Origin: Streptomyces uncialis
GTDB lineage: Bacteria; Actinomycetota; Actinomycetes; Streptomycetales; Streptomycetaceae
DNA length: 64,000 bases
Direction: 5' to 3'
NCBI RefSeq assembly: GCF_001905345.1
Contig: NZ_LFBV01000007.1
Location: forward strand, 186,001 to 250,000
In this document: positions 24,991 through 34,312 of the stretch, one piece after another
Layout: each line of letters opens with the position of its first letter
Position numbering within the stretch: the stretch's first letter is position 1
Program-made: the position numbers and the translations under genes
Notes under the pieces: generated by a model
The model's database searches: none
What the model was told of the DNA's origin: nothing
The model's input: only the letters and a program-made list of their open reading frames with translations

Positions 24991-26346
24991 TCAGGAGGCT
25001 TCCTTCGCCGCGCGGAACCCGGCCTCCAGATCCGCCTTGAGGTCGTCGATGTGCTCGATGCCCACCGACAGCCGCACCAGGCCCGGGGAGGTACCCGTCG
25101 CGGCCAGCTCGTCGGGTCCGAGCTGGCTGTGGGTGGTCGACGCGGGATGGATGATCAGCGACCGCACATCACCGATGTTCGCGAGATGGCTGAACAGCGA
25201 CACGGCGTCCACGAAGCGCTTGCCCGCCTCCACCCCGTCGCGCAGCTCGAACGCCAGCACGGCGCCCGAACCCCGCGGCAGATACCGCCGGCCCGCCTCG
25301 TACCAGCGGTTGGACTCCAGACCCGGGTAGTGCACCGCGGCGACCTCGTCGCGCGCTTCGAGCCACTGGGCGAGGGCCAGCGCGTTCGAGGAGTGCCGCT
25401 CGATCCGCAGGCTCAGCGTCTCCACGCCCTGGAGCAGCAGGAACGCCGAGTGCGGGGCGATCGCGGGGCCGATGTCCCGCAGCAGCTGCACCCGCAGCTT
25501 CACCGCGAAGGCGCTGGGCCCGAGGTCCGGCCAGTACCGCAGCCCGTGATAGCTCGGGTCGGGCTCGGAGAAGTCCGGGAAGCGCTCCGGGTGGGCGCCG
25601 AAGTCGAAGGTGCCGCCGTCCACCACGACACCCGCGATGGTCGTGCCGTGCCCGCCGAGGAACTTCGTCGCCGAGTGCACCACGATGTCCGCGCCGTGCT
25701 CGATGGGACGCAGCAGATACGGCGTCGGCACGGTGTTGTCGACGATGAGGGGGACCCCCGCCTCGTGCGCGGCGTCGGCGACCCCGCGTACGTCCAGCAC
25801 ATTGCCCCGCGGATTGCCCAGCGTCTCGGCGAACAGCGCTTTCGTGTTCGGCCGGACCGCCGCCCGCCACGCGTCCAGGTCGTCGGGGTCGTCCACGAAC
25901 GACACCTCGATGCCGAACTTCGGCAGCGTGTGACGGAACAGGTTGTACGTGCCGCCGTACAAGGACGTACTGGACACGATGTGGTCGCCCGCGCGCGCCA
26001 GCGTCAGGATCGCCAGCGTCTCCGCCGCCTGGCCCGAGGCCAGCGCCACCGCCGCGACACCGCCCTCCAGCGCGGCGACCCGCTGCTCGAAGACATCCTG
26101 CGTCGGGTTGTGGATACGGGTGTAGATGTTCCCGGGCTCGGCGAGCGAGAACAGGTTCGCCGCGTGCTGGGTGTCCCGGAAGACGAACGAGGTCGTCTGG
26201 TAGATCGGGACGGCCCGGGCCCCCGTCGTCGGGTCGGGCTCCGCCCCCGCGTGGATCTGCCGGGTCTCGAACGACCAGCCCGAGGCGGGTACGGGCTCGT
26301 CGTCGGGGGTGTGGCCGGCGGCCACGGCGTCGATGGGCTGGCTCAT
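24991..26346 (-). CDS. metY: O-acetylhomoserine aminocarboxypropyltransferase / sulfhydrylase
   Basis: 451-residue PLP enzyme of the Cys/Met metabolism family, making homocysteine from O-acetylhomoserine and sulfide. Family motifs: FETRQIHAGAEPD at the N-terminus, PIYQTTSFVF, IYTRIHNPTQDVFEQRVAALEGG, and the PLP lysine in VHSATKFLGGHGTTI. Length is typical of MetY rather than the shorter MetB/MetC. The ATG at 26346 follows AAAGGAA; an in-frame ATG about 34 codons upstream is less likely. It is the first gene of the metY-metX operon. Confidence 0.94.
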   Translation of the reverse strand: MSQPIDAVAAGHTPDDEPVPASGWSFETRQIHAGAEPDPTTGARAVPIYQTTSFVFRDTQHAANLFSLAEPGNIYTRIHNPTQDVFEQRVAALEGGVAAVALASGQAAETLAILTLARAGDHIVSSTSLYGGTYNLFRHTLPKFGIEVSFVDDPDDLDAWRAAVRPNTKALFAETLGNPRGNVLDVRGVADAAHEAGVPLIVDNTVPTPYLLRPIEHGADIVVHSATKFLGGHGTTIAGVVVDGGTFDFGAHPERFPDFSEPDPSYHGLRYWPDLGPSAFAVKLRVQLLRDIGPAIAPHSAFLLLQGVETLSLRIERHSSNALALAQWLEARDEVAAVHYPGLESNRWYEAGRRYLPRGSGAVLAFELRDGVEAGKRFVDAVSLFSHLANIGDVRSLIIHPASTTHSQLGPDELAATGTSPGLVRLSVGIEHIDDLKADLEAGFRAAKEAS

Positions 26347-27021
26347 GTGTGTTCCTTTGCGCGAGGGTGCCGAACGGGCGGACCGGAGGGGCCACGGGAA
26401 CACCCGGGACCGGTTGGCTCCGCGCCGGGCCACGAGGACGCGGGGACACATACCCGTGAGCGCCCGGCACCACGCAACGTAATAGGTCGGTTTCGCCCCG
26501 GAAAGCACATCACCGTGCCGGCCATGAGGCTGCAACACCCGCGCAACAAAAGGGACTCACGGCCGTGTGCGACCGGGACGCGGGGCCGGGCGCCGCCGCC
26601 CGGCCGCCAGGGGCGGTGCCGGACGCGCCACCCGCCCGCCCACCTGGAGCGGCGACCGGGTCCCGCGACGGGTGGCGACGGCGGGCGGACCACCCGGGAG
26701 TGCCCGTGCGGGCGGCACGGACACGAAAGGGTGGCAACCGCACGCCATGTGACAGAGACACGGACGGGTGACGCCCGACTCCGCCCCCCGACGCTCCGGC
26801 CGCCCCGATTTCCGGCCGCCACGGCCCGCCGCGCGGGCCGGAGGGCAAGGGGTTGCTGCGCCGACCGGGATTCGGCACCGCAAACCGGGCATCACCCGAA
26901 CGGCGGTCAATGCCAGCCATCCTCGCGATTGCGTCGAACAAGTCCGGTCTCGAACAAGAAAATCGGTCCAGGTGCACTACCTTCACCAAGCGTCCCCACC
27001 GGCGCCGGACCAGGAAGTCTC
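26347..27021. other. Long divergent intergenic region upstream of metY and an SDR gene
   Basis: 675 bases with no supported gene. On the minus strand a tattac-like -10 lies about 135 bases before metY and could give a structured leader. I looked for a SAM-I or SAM-IV riboswitch core and did not find a convincing one. On the plus side, a direct repeat tcgaacaag occurs at 26934 and 26950, about 75-90 bases before the SDR start. Confidence 0.5.
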
Positions 27022-27996
27022 ATGTCGAATCCCGAACTGCCGCACACGCTGAACCCGTCGAGCCACCCCGGTCCGTCGAATCCGTCCCCGTCGCCGCATC
27101 AGCTGCCTCAGAACGATCTGAGGAACCTGAGGAACAAGGTCGCCCTGGTGACCGGCGGCGGCTCCGGTATCGGCCGGGCCACCGCCATCGTCCTCGCGGA
27201 GCGCGGGGCCGCCGTCGTCGTCGCCGACATCAACGCGGAGGCGGCCAAGGAGGTCGCCGCCGACCTCGCCGCCCGCGGCCTTGAGGCCGTGTCCGTCGCC
27301 GCCGACGTCAGCGACGAGGAACAGATCCAGCGGATGACCGCCACCGCCGTCACCGCCTACGGCGGACTGGACATCCTGCACAACAACGCCGCCCTGCTCT
27401 CGCCGGACGTGCTCGCCCGTGACCGGAGCATCACCGAGATCGACGGCGAGCTCTTCGCCAGGGTGCTGCGCGTCAACGTCCTCGGCTACACCCTGTCCGC
27501 CAAGCACGCGATCCCGCACATGCTGGCGCGCGGCGGCGGTGTCATCGTCAACACCAGCTCCGCCGCCGGGATCCAGGCCGAACTGGTCAGGCCCATGTAC
27601 GGCACCTCCAAGGCGGCGATCCTCGGACTGACCCGCAGCATCGCCACCCAGTACGGGAAACAGGGCATCCGCGCGGTCGGTGTCGCCCCCGGGGTGGTGC
27701 TCACCCCGGCGCTCAGCGACAACCTCACCCCCGAGCAGCAGCTCGGCCTGACCCGGCACACCCTCACCCCCCGGGTCGGAACCCCCGAGGACATCGCCTA
27801 CCTGGTCGCCTTCCTGGCCTCCGACGAGGCCGGGTACATCACCGGTACGACCATCTCCGTCGACGGCGGCTTCACCTCGCACTTCGCGACCTACTGCGAG
27901 GAGCTCACCGCCGCGGAACTCGCCTCCGTGGAAACCCGGATCGTGCCGCCCCCGGCGGCGGCCGAAGGGCCTCTGACCCAGTCGGCCGTCCGGTAG
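27022..27996 (+). CDS. SDR-family oxidoreductase
   Basis: 324-residue classical short-chain dehydrogenase. After a roughly 35-residue Pro/Ser/Asn-rich N-terminal extension comes VALVTGGGSGIGRATAIVLA (NAD(P) site), then ILHNNAALLS, the catalytic Ser in IVNTSSAAG and YGTSKAAILG (YxxxK), and a C-terminal GYITGTTISVDGGF. Asp at the end of strand 2 (VVVADINAEA) favours NAD(H). The substrate is unknown. CAGGAAG before the ATG supports this start; the disordered extension is unusual for SDRs. Confidence 0.88.
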   Translation: MSNPELPHTLNPSSHPGPSNPSPSPHQLPQNDLRNLRNKVALVTGGGSGIGRATAIVLAERGAAVVVADINAEAAKEVAADLAARGLEAVSVAADVSDEEQIQRMTATAVTAYGGLDILHNNAALLSPDVLARDRSITEIDGELFARVLRVNVLGYTLSAKHAIPHMLARGGGVIVNTSSAAGIQAELVRPMYGTSKAAILGLTRSIATQYGKQGIRAVGVAPGVVLTPALSDNLTPEQQLGLTRHTLTPRVGTPEDIAYLVAFLASDEAGYITGTTISVDGGFTSHFATYCEELTAAELASVETRIVPPPAAAEGPLTQSAVR

Positions 27997-28006
27997 CGGA
28001 CCTGTT

Positions 28007-28025
28007 GCCGCGCCCCACGCGCGGC
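28007..28025. terminator. Stem-loop between convergent SDR and HAD genes
   Basis: gccgcgc (28007-28013) pairs with gcgcggc (28019-28025) over cccac. A second short hairpin, cccc/gggg, follows at about 28028-28040. Confidence 0.5.
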
Positions 28026-28089
28026 GACCCCTGTTCGGGGCGACGGGACGACTCCCGCCGTCCCGGACGTGTCCGCGGCACGGCGGTCC

Positions 28090-28839
28090 TCAGAGGACGG
28101 ACGACGGCCCGGCCCCGGTCACCGGGGCGAGCGCCGCCCGCAGACCGGCGGCGTCCCGGAAGAGATGCCCGGTCATCCCGAGGGCGACCGCCGCCTCGAT
28201 GTTCTCCTCCCGGTCGTCGACGAACAGACAGCGCGCGGGCGCCGCTCCCGCCCGCTCGGCGGCGATCCCGTAGATCCGCGGGTCGGGCTTGGCGACCCCG
28301 ATCAGTGAGCTGTTCACCACCTGATGGGCCAGACCGGTCAGCCCGAGCCGCGCCAGATCCGCGTCCAGCCACACCGTCGCGTTGGTGACCAGGACCAGCG
28401 GACAGCGCTCCCGCACCCGGCGCAGCAGATCCACCACCACGGGGTCCGCGTGGAAGTCCGCCCGGACGAACTCCCGCGCCAGCCGCTCCGCGTCCGGCGC
28501 CCCCACCCGCCCGGTCAGCTCCCGGGCGATCGACTCCCCCCACTGCTCCCGGGAGATCCGGCCCAGCAGCAGCGGCAGATCGTTGTGCGGGGCGTACGCG
28601 ACCGCCGCGGTGGTGCCCTCCGGTAGTCCCACGGCCCGCTCCAGCCGGGTCACCCCATCGGTGTCGTAGTGCCGGATCACCCCGTCCACGTCGCACAGCA
28701 CGGCGTCGAAGGGCGGCGGCGGGCCCGTACGGGGGGCGGGTACGGACCGCGGAGCGGGTGCGGCGGACGGGCCCGTCCCGGTGCTGTCGTGGCCTGGCGC
28801 GGGACCGGTCGCCCCGGGGCGCGCGGGAACATCACTCAT
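28090..28839 (-). CDS. HAD-superfamily hydrolase (subfamily IA)
   Basis: 249-residue phosphatase-like protein. Motif I is DAVLCDVDGVIRHYD, motif II LVLVTNATVW (Thr/Asn position), motif III Lys in GVAKPDPRIYG and motif IV CLFVDDREENIEAA, in the standard HAD order. The first 45 residues are Pro/Ala/Gly-rich and probably disordered, or the true start is internal. It should dephosphorylate a small metabolite; the substrate cannot be read. It converges on the SDR gene. Confidence 0.86.
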   Translation of the reverse strand: MSDVPARPGATGPAPGHDSTGTGPSAAPAPRSVPAPRTGPPPPFDAVLCDVDGVIRHYDTDGVTRLERAVGLPEGTTAAVAYAPHNDLPLLLGRISREQWGESIARELTGRVGAPDAERLAREFVRADFHADPVVVDLLRRVRERCPLVLVTNATVWLDADLARLGLTGLAHQVVNSSLIGVAKPDPRIYGIAAERAGAAPARCLFVDDREENIEAAVALGMTGHLFRDAAGLRAALAPVTGAGPSSVL

Positions 28840-29062
28840 CCCGTAGGGATATCACGCACCGCGATCCCCCGAAGTGGTGACCCCCCCCGCCAGGGTGAAT
28901 CGAACGCCGCGTCACGGGCCCTCCCGTCAAGTGCCCCCGCGGACGATGCCCCGCGGATCGTGCTTTCGGCCGAAGAATCGTCCGGAAGTGAGCGTGACGC
29001 GTTCTTGATCTGGTGCGTTGTGCTTGCGTCAGGAACCACCGCTTCTGGATCAGGGAGAGACC

Positions 29063-29215
29063 ATGCATCCTGTGCCCGCCCGTTCGGGTCTTCACACGGC
29101 GTTCGAGTACCGGCCCGTACCCGGGCCGGACGGCGTATCCGCTGTTGACGCGCCGTCAGGTCCGCGTGCGCGTTCCCCACGCCGGTCCCCGAGGCGGTGC
29201 GCATGCGGCTGCTGA
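29063..29215 (+). CDS. Possible small leader ORF before the APH-type kinase
   Basis: A 50-codon ORF begins at an ATG with GGGAGAG five bases upstream, and its stop overlaps the first codons of the kinase gene at 29203. The product (MHPVPARSGLHTAFEYRPVP and onward) is unlike any family I know. The strong ribosome binding site and the overlap suggest translational coupling, but codon composition in the second half is poor, so expression is uncertain. Confidence 0.35.
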   Translation: MHPVPARSGLHTAFEYRPVPGPDGVSAVDAPSGPRARSPRRSPRRCACGC

Positions 29216-30096
29216 ATCAACTCCCCTACGCCCTCGAATCCTGGGCGCGCCGGGTCATCGGACCCTTCGACCACGTCCGGGACGTCTCCGGGACCGGGCC
29301 GTCCGCCTGCCGCGTCTGGGAACTCGCCCGCCCCGACCGCACCACCCGCTTCATCCTCAAGACCGCCCGCGGCGCCACCGCCTACCGGGCGGAGACCTTC
29401 GCCTACCGGCACGCCCTGCCCGCCCTCCCGCCCGGCGGCGCACCCCAGTTGCTGGACTCCAGCGCCGACCACCTCGCGCTGCTCCTCACCGCCGTCCCCG
29501 GCCGCCCGATGGACGATCTGCGGCTGCCGCCCACCGAGGAACGCGAGGCGTACCGGCAGTCGGGCGCGCTGCTCGCCCGACTGCACACCGCCGGTGACCT
29601 GACCCCGCCCCGCCGCGCGGAGGCCGAGGCCGAACGGGACGGCGCCCCCGACCGGCTCGAACGGAGTCTGCACAGCTGTGGGGGACTGGTGACGGCCCGC
29701 GAACGCGCCCTGCTCCGCGCCCTCGTGGCCGATCTCGCCACCAGCGGCCCGCTGCCGCTCGCCTTCGTGCACGGCGACGCCCAGCCCGGCAATCTGCTGT
29801 GGTCGGCGGCGGGCCGCGCGGTCTGGATCGACTTCGAGCGGTCCCGGTTCGCGCCCGCCGTCCAGGACTTCGTCCGGCTCGCCACCGGCCCCTGGGCGGA
29901 CCGCCCCGCGCTGCGCTCCGCCTTCCTCACCGGATACGGCCGCAGGCCCGGCCCCGCCGAGCGCCACGCGCTGAGGTGCTTCGCCGCGCTCGACGCCGTC
30001 GGCGCCCTCGCCTGGGGTCCGCCGAACGGCGACGACGAGGTCACCGCACGGGGGCGGCGCACACTGGAACTGCTGGTGAAGGGGGAGGTGGCGTGA
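29203..30096 (+). CDS. Aminoglycoside phosphotransferase (APH)-family kinase
   Basis: 297-residue protein-kinase-like small-molecule kinase. It has FILKTARG (ATP lysine), the Brenner catalytic loop FVHGDAQPGNLLW (HGDxxxxN) and the metal Asp in AVWIDFERSRF. SGALLARLHTAG supplies the usual helix before the catalytic loop. The HGDAQPGN variant is typical of APH-fold enzymes; antibiotic, fructosamine or choline-type substrates are all possible. GAGG sits just upstream of the ATG, and a small ORF overlaps its start. Antibiotic resistance is not proven. Confidence 0.85.
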   Translation: MRLLNQLPYALESWARRVIGPFDHVRDVSGTGPSACRVWELARPDRTTRFILKTARGATAYRAETFAYRHALPALPPGGAPQLLDSSADHLALLLTAVPGRPMDDLRLPPTEEREAYRQSGALLARLHTAGDLTPPRRAEAEAERDGAPDRLERSLHSCGGLVTARERALLRALVADLATSGPLPLAFVHGDAQPGNLLWSAAGRAVWIDFERSRFAPAVQDFVRLATGPWADRPALRSAFLTGYGRRPGPAERHALRCFAALDAVGALAWGPPNGDDEVTARGRRTLELLVKGEVA

Positions 30097-30191
30097 GGAC
30101 GCGCGGCAACTCCGGCCCGGCCCTGGCGATCCGCCCGCCCGGACGGTCTGTTCGCGAGAACGCTCGCGTCGGCCAGGACCGGTGGCGGCAC

Positions 30192-30213
30192 CCGGTGCGG
30201 CCCGCCGCACCGG
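30192..30213. terminator. Stem-loop between convergent genes
   Basis: ccggtgcgg (30192-30200) and ccgcaccgg (30205-30213) form a perfect 9-bp stem with a 4-base loop between the APH-family gene and the hypothetical gene. Confidence 0.7.
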
Positions 30214-30234
30214 CCCGCGCGGCGGCGGCCGGGG

Positions 30235-31179
30235 TCAGACCGCGCCGGTCCGCTGCCGCCAGTAGGTGAACGACTTCACCGGGTCCTCCATGGTGTCCCA
30301 CGGGAACATCGTCATATGCGGCCCCAACCGCTGGAAGACCCGGGCCGCGTCCGGCAGCCACCGCGCCTTCACCAGGGCGAACGCCAGCAGATTGAGGTCC
30401 GACACGGCCGCCGCGTGGGGCGCGGGCGCGCTGTGGAACCAGCCCCGCAGCGCGAGGTCCAGCTCACTGGCCGCGGCCTTCTCGTGCCAGATCCGGTGCG
30501 CCCCCAGCGCCTTCGTCCCACCGCTGTCGAGGGCGTGGGCGAAATGCTCGGCGCGCGCCGCGAGCGGCAGCAGCGCCAGCGGGGAACCCGGCGGCGCGTG
30601 GGACGCCGCGTGCCAGGCGAAGGTGGTCACATCGCTCACCGAACCGTGCGCCCGGGGGGAGAGGTACCGCAGCACCACATGGTGGGCGCCGCGGTTGCCC
30701 GGGTCACGGCGGATGATCTCCCGCCAGATCGGGGAGGCCCGCCGGGTCGGGAGTCCGCGCTCGCGCATCAGCTCCAGCAGCGCGATCAGCGCCGCCGGGT
30801 CCCCCGGATGGATGTGCGCGGCCCGTACACAGCTCGTCTGCGCCTGTCCGACCTCCTTGACGGAACCCGGCGCCGCCCGTACCGCCTGCACACACGCCCG
30901 CATCACCACCGCGTCCACGCTGTCCGGCGCGTAGTTCCTCCAGTGGTCCACCGCGGCGGGGGACAGCACCCGCGACAGCACGGACACCCGGTGGGTCCTG
31001 CGGTCCCAGTCCGTGCCGGTGGCGTCCAGCAGATCGGCCACCGGCTGCCAGGCGGGCCGGGTACGGTCCGCGCCGAATCCCTGGAGCTGGTGCGGGGCAC
31101 GGATGTCGGTGAGCGCCTGGCTCAGCTCGTAGTCGTCCAGCTCGGGGCGTATTCGTACCGCCGTGCTTCGTCGCAGCAT
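30235..31179 (-). CDS. Hypothetical alpha-helical protein (TPR-like layout)
   Basis: 314 residues, soluble, with no signal peptide. The middle reads like helix pairs: ACVQAVRAAPGSVKEVG, HPGDPAALIALLELMRERG and LNLLAFALVKARWLPDAARV, which suggests a TPR/SEL1-type helical repeat scaffold. A DUF4034-like assignment is possible but I am not sure. The strong coding bias and a sensible ATG support a real gene. No neighbour gives a functional clue. Confidence 0.72.
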   Translation of the reverse strand: MLRRSTAVRIRPELDDYELSQALTDIRAPHQLQGFGADRTRPAWQPVADLLDATGTDWDRRTHRVSVLSRVLSPAAVDHWRNYAPDSVDAVVMRACVQAVRAAPGSVKEVGQAQTSCVRAAHIHPGDPAALIALLELMRERGLPTRRASPIWREIIRRDPGNRGAHHVVLRYLSPRAHGSVSDVTTFAWHAASHAPPGSPLALLPLAARAEHFAHALDSGGTKALGAHRIWHEKAAASELDLALRGWFHSAPAPHAAAVSDLNLLAFALVKARWLPDAARVFQRLGPHMTMFPWDTMEDPVKSFTYWRQRTGAV

Positions 31180-31264
31180 CGCGTGTCCTAGGTGGATGCC
31201 GGGCGCCGCGCGGCCGTGCGCGGCGCCCGTTCATGGATGGGGAGTCAGAGCGATGAGGGTCCGA

Positions 31265-31495
31265 TCAGCAGCATCTCGACTGCGGATTGGCCTCCTGGTG
31301 GGCCGTCCGCATCCGCTGGTACTCCCGGGGCGTGGGCACGGGTGCCCCGGGGTGGTGCTCCCGGTACCGCGCGCAGTACCGGTCGTAGTGGGCTTCGCCG
31401 GTCAGTTCCCGTAGATACCAGAGAACCCACCGTGATGCTCGACGCAGGGGACCCCCGACGGGTTCCGGAGCCGTGGCGCCGGGCGCCCCGCTCAC
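31265..31495 (-). CDS. ybdD: YbdD/YjiX family small protein
   Basis: 76-residue protein starting with GTG. The conserved core is VLWYLRELTGEAHYDRYCAR followed by HHPGAPVPTPREYQR, matching YbdD/YjiX (DUF466) proteins that accompany CstA peptide/pyruvate transporters. Its GTG overlaps the cstA stop as GTGA (31492-31495), so translation is coupled. A longer upstream reading is antisense-like and lies within cstA, so I use the overlap start. It ends in Cys-Cys. Confidence 0.88.
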   Translation of the reverse strand: MSGAPGATAPEPVGGPLRRASRWVLWYLRELTGEAHYDRYCARYREHHPGAPVPTPREYQRMRTAHQEANPQSRCC

Positions 31496-33651
31496 CGTCC
31501 GGCCCCCGGGCCGCTCCCGCCGCCCGTCCCGGCGCCCGCCGGGGTCCGGGGACGGGACTCCGGCGTCTCGATCGCGGACGCGACGTACGGGGTCTCCGTC
31601 GACACCGTGGAACCGGGCGAGCGGACCGCCCGGACGCACACCACCGCGGCGTTCACCACGACGGTCAGCACCAGCGCGACGAACAGGATGATCAGCACCC
31701 CGTCGACCGTGGAGTTGGTGACCACGGTGTGCATGTCGTCCATGGACTTCGCGGGCGCCAGCACCTCACCGGCGTCGATGGCGTCGGAGAACCGCTCGCG
31801 CTGGGCGAAGAACCCGACCCGCGGATCGGCGGAGAAGACCTTCTGCCAGCTCGCCGTGAGGGTGACCGTGACGATCCACGCCAGCGGCACCCCCGTCACC
31901 CACGCCCAGCGCAGCCGCCCGGACCTGATGAGCAGGGTGGTGGCGACGGTCAGGGCGATCGCCGCGAGCAGCTGGTTGGCGATACCGAACAACGGGAAGA
32001 GCTGGTTGATCCCGCCGAGCGGATCGGTGGCGCCGACGTACAGGAAGTAGCCCCAACCGGCGACGACCACCGCGCTGGCCAGCCAGATACCGGGCTTCCA
32101 GTTGACCCGGCCCATCGGCTTCCACACATTGCCGAGCATGTCCTGGAGCATGAAGCGGCCGACCCGGGTCCCCGCGTCGACCGTCGTCAGGATGAACAGC
32201 GCCTCGAACATGATCGCGAAGTGGTACCAGAACGCCTTCATCCCCTCGCCGCCGACGACGTCCGAGAAGATCTGGGACATCCCCACGGCCAGCGTCGGCG
32301 CACCACCGGTCCGGGCCACCAGGGTGCTCTCGTCCACGGCCTTCGCCGCGGCCGTCAGCTCCTCCGGCGAGATGGTGAACCCGAGCCCGGCGACCGCCTG
32401 CGAGGCGGACTCCACCGTCGGGCCCAGCAGTCCGGCGGGCGCGTTCATCGCGTAGTACAGCCCCGGGTCCAGCACCGCGGCCGAGATCAGCGCCATGACG
32501 GCGACGAACGCCTCCATCAGCATCGCGCCGTACCCGATCATCCGGACCTGCGACTCCTTCTGGATCAGCTTCGGGGTCGTCCCCGAGGCCACCAGGGCGT
32601 GGAACCCGGACAGCGCCCCGCACGCGATGGTGATGAACAGGAACGGGAACAGCGAGCCCGCGAACACCGGACCCGCGCCGGACGACGCGAACGACGTGAC
32701 CGCCTCGGCGTTCAGATGCGGCGTCGCGACCAGCACCCCGACCGCGAGCAGCACGATCGTGCCGATCTTCATGAACGTCGACAGATAGTCACGGGGCGCC
32801 AGCAGCATCCACACCGGCAGCACCGACGCGACGAACCCGTACCCGACCAGACAGAACACCAGCGTCGTCGGGCTCAGCGTGAAGGTGTCCGCGAGCGACG
32901 AGTGCTCGATCCAGCCGCCGCCCAGGATCGCCAGCAGTAGCAGCGCCACACCGATCAGGGAGGTCTCGACCACCCGGCCCGGCCGCAGGATCTGGAGATA
33001 GAAGCCCATGAACAGCGCGATCGGGATCGTCATCGCCACCGAGAAGGTGCCCCACGGCGAGTCCGCGAGCGCGTTGATGACGACCAGCGCCAGTACCGCC
33101 AACAGGATGATCATGATGACGAACACCGCCAGCAGGGCCGCCGCCCCGCCGACCCTGCCCAGCTCGTCCCGGGCCATCTGCCCGAGGCTCTTGCCGTCCC
33201 GGCGCATCGACAGGAACAGCACCACCATGTCCTGCACCGCGCCCGCGAAGATGACACCCGCGACGATCCACAGCGTGCCCGGCAGATAACCCATCTGCAT
33301 CGCGAGCACCGGACCGACCAGCGGCCCCGCCCCGGCGATGGCCGCGAAATGGTGCCCCAGCAGCACCCGCCGGTCCGTCGGCTGGTAGTCGACGCCGTCG
33401 TCCAGCCGCTCCGCCGGGGTGGCCCGGCCGTCGTCCAGCCTCAGCACCCGGTCGGCGATGAACTTCGAATAGAAACGGTAGGCGATCGCGAACGAGCCGA
33501 GGGCCGCCGCCAGCAGCCAGATCGCCGACACCTCCTCCCCGCGGGAGAGCGCGAGCACACCCCAGGAGACCGCGCCGACCAGCGCGACCAGGGTCCAGAC
33601 CAGCACCGACTTGGGACGGAACCGCGGTGGGGACACGAGGGTTTGTGGCAC
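31492..33651 (-). CDS. cstA: Carbon starvation protein CstA
   Basis: 719-residue polytopic membrane protein. The family core HHFAAIAGAGPLVGPVLAMQ is present, with FLSMRRDGKSLGQMARDELG, CGALSGFHALVASGTTPKLI and GNVWKPMGRVNWKPG. CstA members import peptides or pyruvate under carbon limitation. I place the start at a GTG after AGAAGGA (VPQTLVSPP); upstream in-frame codons are not family-like. The last 40 residues are Pro/Gly/Thr-rich and cytoplasmic. It is followed by ybdD with a four-base overlap. Confidence 0.95.
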   Translation of the reverse strand: MPQTLVSPPRFRPKSVLVWTLVALVGAVSWGVLALSRGEEVSAIWLLAAALGSFAIAYRFYSKFIADRVLRLDDGRATPAERLDDGVDYQPTDRRVLLGHHFAAIAGAGPLVGPVLAMQMGYLPGTLWIVAGVIFAGAVQDMVVLFLSMRRDGKSLGQMARDELGRVGGAAALLAVFVIMIILLAVLALVVINALADSPWGTFSVAMTIPIALFMGFYLQILRPGRVVETSLIGVALLLLAILGGGWIEHSSLADTFTLSPTTLVFCLVGYGFVASVLPVWMLLAPRDYLSTFMKIGTIVLLAVGVLVATPHLNAEAVTSFASSGAGPVFAGSLFPFLFITIACGALSGFHALVASGTTPKLIQKESQVRMIGYGAMLMEAFVAVMALISAAVLDPGLYYAMNAPAGLLGPTVESASQAVAGLGFTISPEELTAAAKAVDESTLVARTGGAPTLAVGMSQIFSDVVGGEGMKAFWYHFAIMFEALFILTTVDAGTRVGRFMLQDMLGNVWKPMGRVNWKPGIWLASAVVVAGWGYFLYVGATDPLGGINQLFPLFGIANQLLAAIALTVATTLLIRSGRLRWAWVTGVPLAWIVTVTLTASWQKVFSADPRVGFFAQRERFSDAIDAGEVLAPAKSMDDMHTVVTNSTVDGVLIILFVALVLTVVVNAAVVCVRAVRSPGSTVSTETPYVASAIETPESRPRTPAGAGTGGGSGPGAGR

Positions 33652-33823
33652 GGTGAGTCCTTCTCTTCTCAGGGGTTCGCTTCTCATAAGGGGGTTGCGT
33701 CGAGCGTTACGGGTACCACCTGGCCGGGCGCCCGGCCGCACTCGCACACGACACGCGAAGCGCCGCGCGGTACCCACGGGCCCCGGCCGCCGCCGACGGC
33801 CCGCCCACGGGTCCCGCGACGGC

Positions 33824-34069
33824 TCACACGTCCGGCGAGCCCCGGGTTCCCCGGGTCAGCAGATACGCGGCCAGCAGCCACACCGCGCACCCGGGCACCC
33901 AGGCCAGTTGGTACCAGTAGAAGAACGGCACCCCGGCCAGATCCGGGCGCGCGCCCGCGTACCAGGGCACCCAGACCAGCGCGACCACGGGCGCGAGCAG
34001 ACAGCAGGCCGCCGCGGCCCGCCGTACCGCGGAACGGCCGGAACGCCGCATGCCGTTGTCCTGTGCCAC
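33824..34069 (-). CDS. DUF3311 small membrane protein
   Basis: 81-residue protein with two hydrophobic segments, ACCLLAPVVALVWVPWYAG and FFYWYQLAWVPGCAVWLLAAYLL, the DUF3311 pattern. It is normally a small partner encoded beside SSS-family symporters. Here the symporter gene at 34313 is divergent rather than downstream, an altered arrangement. The GTG start follows GGAGGG; an ATG six codons in is an alternative. Confidence 0.85.
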   Translation of the reverse strand: MAQDNGMRRSGRSAVRRAAAACCLLAPVVALVWVPWYAGARPDLAGVPFFYWYQLAWVPGCAVWLLAAYLLTRGTRGSPDV

Positions 34070-34312
34070 GGGCCCTCCGTGCTCCCTCGCTCCCGCCACC
34101 ACACCGGTCTGTGGAAGAGTTGCCGACACCCCCGGTCCGGTTGACAGCGATCGGCGGTGGATTTTCGGACGGATCTTCCACGGATTCCCGTGCCCCGATG
34201 TGATCCGCCCGTCACACTCACGCAACAGGACGCGACAGGGGGTCGCGACGGAACAGCATGGACCGGCCCGGGCGTTCGCCCCGGGACCGGTGCCCGGTAC
34301 GGACGGTGGACG

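Noticed and set aside
26347..26460. Possible SAM-type riboswitch upstream of metY (minus strand has agccaacc and ggtcccgggtg blocks)
   Set aside because: The pieces resemble parts of the SAM-IV/SAM-I core, but the P4 hairpin and the 5' strand of the core are missing, so no riboswitch is called. A covariance-model scan of this leader would decide it.
24865..27021. Very long plus-strand frame running into the SDR gene from inside metY and metX
   Set aside because: Only the part from 27022 has SDR motifs and a ribosome site; the upstream part is antisense to metY and metX.
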